Assembly: GCF_007747795.1 (NCBI RefSeq)
Contig: NZ_CP036275.1
Coordinates: forward strand, 7,618,001 to 7,682,000
From: Maioricimonas rarisocia
GTDB lineage: Bacteria; Planctomycetota; Planctomycetia; Planctomycetales; Planctomycetaceae
Reading direction: 5' to 3'
Length of the DNA: 64,000 bases
Below are positions 28,908 through 36,708 of the stretch, in pieces; positions within the stretch are counted from its first letter, which is position 1, and each line of letters starts with the position of its first letter. Made by a program: the position numbers and the translations under genes. The notes below the pieces were generated by a model that did not search any database, had not been told where the DNA came from, and saw nothing but the letters and a program-made list of their open reading frames with translations.

Positions 28908-29036
28908 CCGCCGATCGCGGGGTGACCTGCTCGCCCCGCAAGGCGAGCATGTGAGTGCCACCAGGTTGCAGTAAGTGGGGCCGACACCTCCGTCTGCCCA
29001 ACGAACGCGGCGCGGCTCAAGACGCACCCCTCGAGC
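28908..29036. repeat. Short gap with repeat fragments
   Basis: Contains a CTCGCC...GGCGAG hairpin with a GAGCATG end near 28930-28952, a partial version of the dispersed CTCGCC module, and a partial copy of the GTCTGCCC module near 28990. Nothing else is visible. Confidence 0.55.
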
Positions 29037-29360
29037 CTACTTGAGATCCTTCGGCTGGATCGGCTTGTCCTTCGAGATGACGTCCGGCCCCTTGCCGGCC
29101 CGCTTCTCGTAGAATCCGTCACCCGCCTTCACGTACTTGGTGAAGCCCAGGCGGTCCAGCTTCTTGTCGTCGCTGACGTTCTTCTTCATGGCCGAGTCGG
29201 ACCACGACCCGCCGATGAACGGAGGCTGAATGACCCGTCGGACCGGTTCTCCGGTCTCGGGATGCTCGGTGAGCGGGGCATCGCTGAACTGCTGGAACAG
29301 CTCGAACTGCTCGCCCCCCTCGCCGTCCGGCAGAATGGTTTCGTAGACGTAGATGGGCAT
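29037..29360 (-). CDS. FmdB-like protein lacking the zinc-ribbon cysteines
   Basis: A 107-residue protein. It starts MPIYVYETILPDGEGGEQFELFQQFSDAPLTEHPETGEPVRRVIQ, which aligns with the FmdB zinc-ribbon family (typically MPIYEYRCxxCG...CPxCG...). Both expected cysteine pairs are replaced, the first by ETILPDGEGG and the second by HPETGE, so metal binding is lost. The strand pattern and the tail (GGSWSDSAMKKNVSDDKKLDRLGFTKYVKAGDGFYEK) are kept. Real genes of the family often act near transport or amide metabolism; here no role can be given. Confidence 0.75.
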   Translation of the reverse strand: MPIYVYETILPDGEGGEQFELFQQFSDAPLTEHPETGEPVRRVIQPPFIGGSWSDSAMKKNVSDDKKLDRLGFTKYVKAGDGFYEKRAGKGPDVISKDKPIQPKDLK

Positions 29361-29494
29361 GCTTCACAACTCCTGAACGACGCGCCGATCGGACCGGCGA
29401 CAGATGCAACACGGTCCCGGCACCTCCCATTATTCCCGGTTTTGCTCGGGAGGGAAGCCTGCGGGAACAGACCGCGCGACCGGGTGTGCGACGA

Positions 29495-30280
29495 TCAGGC
29501 CGCTTTGGCTTCGGGGCGATCCGTCCGGAAGTTCGACTGCTCTTCGATGATCGACGTGGCGTCGAACCTCTTCCCGAAGTACAGATCCTGCGCCCGCGGA
29601 TCGTTCAGCACTGTCTGGGCACTGCCACTGACGATGACTTCACCGGCACAGATGATATTGTTGCGGTCGGTGATCGTCAGCGTTTCCCGCTCGCGGTGGT
29701 CGGTCAGCAGAATCGCGATGCCGCTGTCCCGCAGCTGCGCAATGATGTCCTGAATGTCGTTGATCGTCCGTGGATCGATCCCCGTAAACGGCTCGTCCAG
29801 CAGAATGATTTCCGGCTTGCTGGCCAGGCAGCGGGCGATTTCCAGCCGCCGCCGCTCACCACCCGAAAGCGTCGAGGCAATCTGTCGCCGCTTGTCCTCC
29901 AGCCCGAACTGTCCGAGCAGATCGTCGATGATCTCCTTCCGCTCGCGGTGACTGTGGGGAAGAAACTCGAGAATGGCCTGCAGGTTCTGCTCGACCGTGA
30001 GCTTTACGAAGATGCTCTGGTCCTGCGGCAGGTACCCCATGCCGCGACGGGCCCGCTGGTACATCGGCCACTGGGTGACGTCTTCCCCCTTGAGCAGGAC
30101 GCGGCCTTCGGTCGGGACGATCAGACCGCACGTCATGCGGAACGTACTCGTCTTGCCGGCACCGTTCGGGCCGAGCAGTCCGACGATCTCACCGGGCTGG
30201 ACGTCGAAGGTCACGCCGTCGACGGCACGCTTGCCGCCCGGGTAATCCTTCACCAGCCCGATGCATTCGAGAATGGCCAT
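29495..30280 (-). CDS. lptB: LPS export ABC transporter ATP-binding protein
   Basis: A 261-residue ABC ATPase. Walker A GPNGAGKT (about residues 38-45), Q-loop PQDQSIF, signature LSGGERRRLEIAR, Walker B IILLDEPF and H-loop TDHRERE are all intact. The sequence GMGYLPQDQSIFVKLTVEQNL is characteristic of LptB, the ATPase that powers lipopolysaccharide transport from the inner membrane. The permease genes lptF and lptG are not adjacent, which is common in this phylum. LivG/LivF-type transporters are the alternative but fit less well. Confidence 0.88.
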   Translation of the reverse strand: MAILECIGLVKDYPGGKRAVDGVTFDVQPGEIVGLLGPNGAGKTSTFRMTCGLIVPTEGRVLLKGEDVTQWPMYQRARRGMGYLPQDQSIFVKLTVEQNLQAILEFLPHSHRERKEIIDDLLGQFGLEDKRRQIASTLSGGERRRLEIARCLASKPEIILLDEPFTGIDPRTINDIQDIIAQLRDSGIAILLTDHRERETLTITDRNNIICAGEVIVSGSAQTVLNDPRAQDLYFGKRFDATSIIEEQSNFRTDRPEAKAA

Positions 30281-30821
30281 CTGTCGCGTCCTCCATGACG
30301 AACCTGCGGGGGCCGGACTGTACCGCGGGGGTCACAGAGCGTGCAAGATGACTCTGGCGGACAGCCACAAGGCTGTCCAATTCCAGGCGAAAGCCCGCCG
30401 GCGGCGGCTGGTGGGCCGCCCCGCCGAGGCTGCGAAACTCCGGCCACTCGAATTACCAGCACGAAGCGCCAGCGAGTGCGCGGGCAGACAGGAATGTCTG
30501 CCCCACTTGAGGCACGGGTGGTCGTGGCTGGAGCGAGTCATGCGAGCGACGCCTCGGTTGAGAAGAGGTGAGAGTTGAGCTGTGAGTCTTGAGTAAAGCC
30601 CACCGGCGGCGTCCTGTGGGACGCGTTCATCAGTGGCCAGGCGAGCCGGCTGCGTGAGCTGCCGGGGGAATCGAATGACGTTCGATGTGACCCCGAGCTG
30701 ACACTCGGGGCTCGCCGATGACGTTTACTACCGGGGGCGCGCGACGACCACCGGCCATCCCCCCACGGGCAGGCTTGAACGAAAGCATGGCCACTCCGCT
30801 GCGCGGCGAGGCCATGGCACC
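30281..30821. repeat. Intergenic repeat mosaic upstream of the IS element
   Basis: No gene supported. Modules seen: ACCAGCACGAAGCGCCAGCG family at 30455-30478, CAGACAGG/CCTGTCTG hairpin at about 30483-30504, GAGCTGACACTCGGGGCTCG near 30697-30718, and the CATGGCC...GGCCATGG module from 30786, which is interrupted by the insertion at 30822. Confidence 0.85.
30813..30821. repeat. Target-site duplication, left (CATGGCACC)
   Basis: The nine bases directly left of the element are repeated directly right of it at 32266-32274. A 9-bp duplication fits IS4-family transposition. Confidence 0.85.
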
Positions 30822-32265
30822 CAACGCCGTTCACGACTTGCGCAGGGCTGAGGCCCCAAGCGATTGGGATTGAAAGACTTCGAGCCTTTGACTCACTTGA
30901 TGGGTGTTCGAAATCCTCAGGTGAGCAGGGAGGCTCGAAGTGGCTCGAAAGCAGGGACGCAACCTCGCACGCGAACAGCTCAAGGCGGAATTCGAGAAGT
31001 GGCTGCCCCCGCATCTGTTTCGCGGGATCAAACAGCACGGCAACTCCCGGTGGAAGCCGCGGCTGCTTGTGATCGTCGATGTTATCATGTTCTGGGTCAG
31101 CGGGGACACCCTCGATGAACGGTTCCGGTCGGCTCGGCATCTCGTCCGGTTCCTCTGGCCGAAAGAGAACATTCCCGGTTCGTACAGCGGTTTCGTCAAC
31201 GCCTCGATTCGCCTCTGGCCCGAACTGCGAGACCGGCTGGTCGAGCGTCTGCGTGCATGCGAGGGGGATGATGCCGCGGTCTGGCGCGTAAAAGGCTGGC
31301 TTGTCCTGGCCGTCGACGGTTCCCGCTTCGAATGTCCCCGCAGCGATCGCAACGAGCAGGGACTGGGGTGTGCCGGCCGCGAGAAGACCACCCCGCAACT
31401 GTTCCACACGCTGCTGCAGCATGTGGGGACAGGGCTTCCCTGGGACTTTCGCGTGGGACCGGGCACCGACAGCGAGCGACACCACCTGCAGGAGATGCTC
31501 GAAGAACTACCTGTGCGGACGATGCTGACGGCCGATGCCGGCTTCATCAGTTACGATCTGTGCCACACGTTGATGGACAGCGGACATACCTTCGTGTTGC
31601 GGGTCGGAGGCAACAAGACCTTCCTGACCGGTCTGGAGGCAGACGCCCCGCAGGACGACCGGATCGTCTACTTCTGGCCACAGGCGAAGCGATCACGGCC
31701 CCCTCTGAAGCTGCGGCAGATCCGCTTTCCGTCGACGGGCGGACTGCCGGTGGTGCTGGTCACCAACGTGCTGGATGACGCAATTCTGAGCGACGAGACC
31801 GCGAAGCAGCTGTATGAGTCACGCTGGGGCATCGAGGTCTTCTTTCGCCACCTCAAGCAGACGTTTGATTTTGGACGAATGCTCAGCCGGACGCCGGAGA
31901 CAGCGATGAACGAGCACTGCTGGAAGCTGATCTCGTTCTGGTTTCTGCAGCGGATGGCGGTGGCGCATCAGCTCACAGAACGGATGAATCCGCGACGGTT
32001 CTCAGCCGCGACGGCCCGCAGGGAAATCCGTGAGCTGCTGCAGCTGATGCAACAGAACCGCCGGGGACCGTCCGTGAAGCGACGGTTCATCCGGATGAAG
32101 GGGGACGACTACGAGCGGAGCGGTCCGAAAACGACGGGAAAATACCCTCGCAAGAAGACCGAACGTCCCCCCTCCCCGCCGACCATCCAGCCGGCGAAAC
32201 CCTGTCAGATAAGGCGTGCGCGCTCACTGGGGATCAAAACTCACCTCATTTCGTGAACGGCGTTG
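30822..32265 (+). mobile_element. IS4-family insertion sequence, apparently intact
   Basis: A 1444-bp element bounded by perfect 15-bp inverted repeats CAACGCCGTTCACGA (left 30822-30836, right complementary 32251-32265) and by a 9-bp direct repeat CATGGCACC. It carries one transposase gene filling nearly the whole element. The uninterrupted module at 17476-17514 shows what the target looked like (CATGGCACCCGG), confirming the insertion point within one repeat family. I cannot say which named IS it is. Confidence 0.92.
30940..32256 (+). CDS. IS4-family DDE transposase
   Basis: A 438-residue transposase that cuts and joins DNA at the element ends. The catalytic triad is visible: Asp126 (LAVDGSRFE), Asp199 (LTADAGFISYD) and Glu299 within the IS4 signature Y-x2-R-x3-E-x6-K (Tyr292, Arg295, Glu299, Lys306). 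A beta-strand-rich insertion lies between the second Asp and Glu, as in Tn5-like enzymes. The start is GTG 30940, preceded by GGGAGG. The stop codon (32254-32256) lies inside the right inverted repeat. All key residues are intact, so the enzyme may be active. Confidence 0.93.
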   Translation: MARKQGRNLAREQLKAEFEKWLPPHLFRGIKQHGNSRWKPRLLVIVDVIMFWVSGDTLDERFRSARHLVRFLWPKENIPGSYSGFVNASIRLWPELRDRLVERLRACEGDDAAVWRVKGWLVLAVDGSRFECPRSDRNEQGLGCAGREKTTPQLFHTLLQHVGTGLPWDFRVGPGTDSERHHLQEMLEELPVRTMLTADAGFISYDLCHTLMDSGHTFVLRVGGNKTFLTGLEADAPQDDRIVYFWPQAKRSRPPLKLRQIRFPSTGGLPVVLVTNVLDDAILSDETAKQLYESRWGIEVFFRHLKQTFDFGRMLSRTPETAMNEHCWKLISFWFLQRMAVAHQLTERMNPRRFSAATARREIRELLQLMQQNRRGPSVKRRFIRMKGDDYERSGPKTTGKYPRKKTERPPSPPTIQPAKPCQIRRARSLGIKTHLIS

Positions 32266-32790
32266 CATGGCACCCGGCTTAAGCTGCCGGGTGAATCGAA
32301 TGACGTTCGATGTCACGAGGGGTGGCGCAGCGCGTAGGACCGGTTTCAAGCGGCCGGCCTCACCCAGGTGTCTGATGAACCACGCCCATCGCTCCGCTGC
32401 GCTTCGCTCTGGGACGTGCCACCCAGCCACGGCCACCCGGAGATACCAGCACGAAGCGCCAGCGAGTGCACGCGCACGGCTCACAGAGCCGTGGCACCCT
32501 CCGATTCGCGGACAAAGCCGAAGACTGACGTCATGCTCGCCTGCAAAGGGCGAGCATGGCACCCGGTGTGTATGGCCGGTTCCAACCGGCCGGCATCACC
32601 GAGGCATCCTCGGCCGGCACTAGCCGGCCCTATCGACTGTCTTCCGACGGGCGGCAATACCAGCACGAAGCGCCAGCGAGTGGTCGGGACATCCAGGGAT
32701 GTCTGCCCAACTTGCGCGCGGCGGCCGCTGTGAGAATGTTTGTGGAGCTTTGGTACGGCGGGGGGCCACCGTACCTCGCACCTGCGCAGA
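32266..32790. repeat. Repeat mosaic right of the IS element, with the right target duplication
   Basis: Starts with the right target duplication (32266-32274). It then holds modules of several families: ACCAGCACGAAGCGCCAGCG at 32445-32468 and 32659-32682, GCGCACGGCTCACAGAGCCG at 32472-32499, the GGCCGGTTCCAACCGGCC module near 32575-32600, and a GACATCC...GGATGTC hairpin near 32688-32705. No gene is supported. Confidence 0.85.
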
Positions 32791-34599
32791 TCACCGAATG
32801 CGATGCATCCTGGGGACCTGAGGGTAGAACGGAACGGAGTATCGCGGGTAATCCTCGACCGTCTCCAAACCCTCCCGGCCCGGACGTTTGTGATACCAGA
32901 TCGGGAAGCCACGACCGTCGTTCATGAACGGCACGCCGTGCGGCCAGTAAATGTAGAACGCCTTACCCACCAGGAATTCCCGCGGAACGGTCTGCATGCC
33001 GTCGTTCCACAACCGGCTGTCCCGGCTGCGCGGGCTGTTGTCCCCCAGCGCAAGGTATTCGTCCGGCCCGATGACGTATTCCGACTGATCGAGCCGCTCG
33101 GCATCTTCGGTGTACCGCTGCCGCCAGGCGTCCGGATCGTCCAGCCGGTCCGTCAGGTCCCGCTCGAAGATCTTGTTCTCGTGGTGCAGTCCGTTCGCGA
33201 ACTCGACCCGATAGTAGATGTCCCGTTCAACCACCAGGTCGTGAACTTCGGCATCGATTCCACGGGCCGCAATCCCCACCGGCGCCAAGTCACTGGCATA
33301 GGGAAGCTCCAGCGACGTCGCGTCCCTCGAGTAGTCCGCGTCCGGTCCAAAATCGACCAGCGTGTCGTCCACCCACAGGTTCAGGCGATTGTCGACATTC
33401 GCGAACGAGATGCTGTACGTGCCTGGTCCCGTGACGTCGGTCTCAGCCGTGCCGATGACCCGTTCGCCGTTCGGGTTCTCAGGGTCTTCCGGAACGTAGA
33501 CGTAGGCCAGCGTCGCCTCGCCGGTCGAGAGATCGAACCGGCACCGGTACCAGTACAGTCCTTCACAGAGTTCGAAGACGACCACACCCTGATCACTCAC
33601 CTCGTCGATCGTGAGCTCGCAGTTGACGGTCAGATCACCGACCCAGTGGCCGCCGAAGTCGAACTGGGCCGGCACGTCGCCAGCCCCGCGAAAGGCGTTG
33701 TAATCGCAGAAATCACTGATGAGCCGTGCCTGCGGCTGAACCGGAGCACCGGCCAGCACGCGGTCCCAGTCTTCGGGCATCGCCACCAGATGGCGGTAGC
33801 GGATCCAGTGCAGCGAATCGCCGGGAGCCGCCGCATCCTCGAGACGCAGGCCCCGTTCTTCGCTCAGACGCGTCCAGCCGCCGTTGGCATCAGTCCAGCC
33901 ACCAATCGCGCCCGGCCCGTCGCCACGCTGCACCGGCTGCCAGCGTTCGGGCCAGCCGGCCTCCTGGAGGGCCGCGGCGGGATGCCGGTCGTCGTAAACG
34001 GGGATCTGGAGCTTCCGCTGCTTGTTCGGGTTGGACTTGCGAAGAATCCGCTCTTCCTCGCCGTCCCAGCGAAACAGGTCTCCCATCCGGATGCGGATCG
34101 TCTCGTTGGGCAGACCGACCAGCCGCTTGATGTAGTTCGTCTCCGGCTCCTCGGGGAACTTGAAAACGAACACATCGAATCGGTCCGGCTCGCCGAACTC
34201 GTACGGGTACTTGTTGACGAGAATCCGGTCCCCGTTGTACGCGAGGGCGTCCTTGAGGTTCTCGTTCTCATACCGGCAGTTGCCGCAGAGCGCCCGGGTG
34301 ATCCGCGTCCCGGGCTTCAGCAGCCCGCTGTCGTTGAAGACTTCGTCACTGGCGCCGATGACGATGCGGTAGCCGCACTGCTCGCAGTTCGATTCCTTGT
34401 GCCGCCCGTACAGGGTGGGCGCCATCGACCCGGTCGGAATCACGAACGCTTCGGCTTCGAAGGTGCGGAACAGAAACGCGAGAATGAACGCGAACACGAC
34501 CGATTCGATCGTCTCCCGCGTGCTTTCCTTACGGGGCGGCTCTTCGTTCGGCGTCGTGGCCGGCTGCTTGTCGCGGGTACGCTTGGATTGCTGGCTCAT
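32791..34599 (-). CDS. Signal peptidase I, oversized (602 aa)
   Basis: A membrane serine protease that cleaves signal peptides on the outer face of the cytoplasmic membrane. A TM helix (about 30-47) is followed by catalytic Ser58 in IPTGSMAPTL and Lys158 in YIKRLVGLPNE; the late box is LGDNSPRSRDSRLW. Two CxxC pairs (C72/C75 and C105/C108) form a predicted zinc ribbon between Ser and Lys. About 350 residues of beta-rich sequence lie between the Lys box and the last box, whereas typical enzymes have under 330 residues in all. The insert includes GDLTVNCELTIDEVSDQG and FANVDNRLNLWVDDTLVD, resembling a concanavalin-like fold. The neighbouring paralogue has the same design. Confidence 0.9.
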   Translation of the reverse strand: MSQQSKRTRDKQPATTPNEEPPRKESTRETIESVVFAFILAFLFRTFEAEAFVIPTGSMAPTLYGRHKESNCEQCGYRIVIGASDEVFNDSGLLKPGTRITRALCGNCRYENENLKDALAYNGDRILVNKYPYEFGEPDRFDVFVFKFPEEPETNYIKRLVGLPNETIRIRMGDLFRWDGEEERILRKSNPNKQRKLQIPVYDDRHPAAALQEAGWPERWQPVQRGDGPGAIGGWTDANGGWTRLSEERGLRLEDAAAPGDSLHWIRYRHLVAMPEDWDRVLAGAPVQPQARLISDFCDYNAFRGAGDVPAQFDFGGHWVGDLTVNCELTIDEVSDQGVVVFELCEGLYWYRCRFDLSTGEATLAYVYVPEDPENPNGERVIGTAETDVTGPGTYSISFANVDNRLNLWVDDTLVDFGPDADYSRDATSLELPYASDLAPVGIAARGIDAEVHDLVVERDIYYRVEFANGLHHENKIFERDLTDRLDDPDAWRQRYTEDAERLDQSEYVIGPDEYLALGDNSPRSRDSRLWNDGMQTVPREFLVGKAFYIYWPHGVPFMNDGRGFPIWYHKRPGREGLETVEDYPRYSVPFYPQVPRMHRIR

Positions 34600-34748
34600 A
34601 CCACCTGGACTTCGCTGTATCTGTCCGCTCTCCGGCGGGGAGAGCCTGCGGGAAAGTCGTTTGCTGCCCCCATCGGCAATGCTGCAGAGGGGAGAATGAC
34701 CCGGACTGGCCCTCTCGGAAATGCATACGTCGCCGGCCCCGCGCCAAG

Positions 34749-36455
34749 CTAACGAATATAGCGAATTCGCGCGAGATCAGGAACGCGGAAGTACCGATCC
34801 TCCCCACCCCACCACAGCCGCCCGGGCCGCGACGGCAGGTGCACAAGGAATGGCTTTCCAATCAGCATGCTGCGATGGACCGCCGGGTGATCCCAGCTGC
34901 GACTGTCGATCGAAACCGGGCTGTTATCCCCCAGCACGAAGAACTCATCCTCGTGCAGTTCAAACGTCGTCTGCTCGTTCAGCCGGTTTCGTGGTGTGTA
35001 GTAGACGTCGCGGAACACCTGGACGCCGCTTACCGTCAGATCGACACCGCGGGCCGCGAACCGGACCGGATACCGGGGCAGGTCGGGCGGCGTTTCTCCC
35101 TCGGCGTAGGCGACCGGCTCGAATACGACTGCACCATCGATCGCGACCAGGATCTGGCGGTCCATCGTCGACATCTGCAGCAGCACCGGGCCCGGGGCTT
35201 CCCGGGGAGGCCAGCGGCCGGTGCGAACCGGTCCTTCAACCCCCGCGACGTGCAGACGCGCCTCGCGACGGTCGAAATCGATGACGGTCGTAAACTCGTG
35301 ACGGCCGTCGGTCATCTCAACCCGGAACTCTCCCGTCCCGCCGTGGCGCTCCAGCGACGCCTCGAACATCAGGTCGCGGAGCGGGTAGAACTGCGGCACG
35401 TCAAGCGGATGATTGTAGCCGTAGACATCCGGCACCCACGTCGTGTGCGATCGTTCGTACAGCTGCCGGACGGCCTCGTGAAACCTTGGGTCGGCGCTGC
35501 GGTCGAGCCACCGGTCCCGCTCGCGGGCCGGCATGGCGCCGACGTAGTGAAGACGACCGTCCCGGTACGAGAGTGGGGTGAAAATGGCGTCGGGCGACGT
35601 CGCATCGTCGGGCCAGCGGTTCAGCCGGACGGACGTGCGGTGCGTTCCGCCGCTCCGCAGCCAGTGCCGATACTGCACCCACGCCAGTTCGTTCGACTCT
35701 TCAGCAGTGTGATCCGACCTCTCACCGGGCCGGAAGTCGAAGCGATTCCGGTGTTCAGTCCAGCCGCCGGTCTCCGGCACCAGCCACCGTGGCTGCCAGT
35801 CGGGATCAGCTTCTGCAGGCCGGTGCGCGTGATCGTCGACGAGGATTCGCATTCCCAGCTGCGTGGCCAGCGGCTTTCGCTGCAGCAGGCCGCCGGCGTA
35901 GACGTCCCCGTCGATCAGCTCAATCGTCTCGCCCGGCAGGCCGACAATCCGTTTGACGTACGCCTGCCGCGGATCGCCCGGATTGCGGAAGACCGCCACC
36001 TCCCAGCGGCGTGGCTCGCGAAACTGGAACGCGTTCTTGTGGACGAGAAGCTGGTCTCCTTCGGTGGTGGGAAGGGCCGCTGTCTCGATCTCGTCGAGGC
36101 CGCAGTTCGGACAGATCGCCGCCGACACCGGGCCGGTCTCCGTCCCCCCCAGTTCCTGTCCGGGTTCCGGATCGCCCGACGTGGCATAGCCGACACGTCC
36201 GCTCGTTGCCTTCGAGACCCCGCGGGCGAACTGGTAGCCGCAGGACGGGCAGTCGACCCGGCGGTGGTATCCCAGCAGGCAGGGGGCCATCGAGCCGGTG
36301 GAGATCAGATAGCCTTCGGCGATAAACCCGCGAAACACCACCACCGCCACCGCCAGGACGAGCAGCGATTCGAACATCTGCCGAAGCGCAGAGTTCCGTG
36401 CCGGCTGCCTGCTGGCGGAGTGCCGGGATGGAATGCGTGTTTGCCTCGTGCCCAT
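34749..36455 (-). CDS. Signal peptidase I, oversized paralogue (568 aa)
   Basis: Second copy of the same architecture, lying 149 bp upstream of the first on the same strand. TM helix at about 29-45; catalytic Ser55 (ISTGSMAPCL), Lys168 (AYVKRIVGLPGE) and the box LGDNSPVSIDSRSW. The CxxC pairs are C69/C72 and C115/C118. The insert (about 180-510) has TDGRHEFTTVIDFDRREARLHV and LVAIDGAVVFEPV, again a jelly-roll-like pattern. Sequence identity with the neighbour is moderate, so the duplication is old. Two active copies may divide substrates between them. Confidence 0.9.
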   Translation of the reverse strand: MGTRQTRIPSRHSASRQPARNSALRQMFESLLVLAVAVVVFRGFIAEGYLISTGSMAPCLLGYHRRVDCPSCGYQFARGVSKATSGRVGYATSGDPEPGQELGGTETGPVSAAICPNCGLDEIETAALPTTEGDQLLVHKNAFQFREPRRWEVAVFRNPGDPRQAYVKRIVGLPGETIELIDGDVYAGGLLQRKPLATQLGMRILVDDHAHRPAEADPDWQPRWLVPETGGWTEHRNRFDFRPGERSDHTAEESNELAWVQYRHWLRSGGTHRTSVRLNRWPDDATSPDAIFTPLSYRDGRLHYVGAMPARERDRWLDRSADPRFHEAVRQLYERSHTTWVPDVYGYNHPLDVPQFYPLRDLMFEASLERHGGTGEFRVEMTDGRHEFTTVIDFDRREARLHVAGVEGPVRTGRWPPREAPGPVLLQMSTMDRQILVAIDGAVVFEPVAYAEGETPPDLPRYPVRFAARGVDLTVSGVQVFRDVYYTPRNRLNEQTTFELHEDEFFVLGDNSPVSIDSRSWDHPAVHRSMLIGKPFLVHLPSRPGRLWWGGEDRYFRVPDLARIRYIR

Positions 36456-36708
36456 GCGCGCGTCTCTGGTTCACCGGAATCATCTGGGCCGATTCAGTCG
36501 ATTCTACGCGTCCTCCCGGTCGCGAGGAAACGGCAGAGTGCAAACATTGTCGACTGCTTGCTCGCTGATGACAGCAACTGCCTGAACCACCGGGACTTAC
36601 TCTGCGTACCGGCAGCCCGCCTCAATCGATCGGCCCACTTTGATCCGACTCCGGTGCATTCTATGATGGCAGCCGCGCTTCGCAGAGACCCCGCTACGGA
36701 GACCCCCC

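Noticed and set aside
32224-32733. Several 110-145-residue frames in both directions right of the IS element
   Set aside because: All derive from dispersed palindromic modules; equivalent frames appear wherever the same modules occur.
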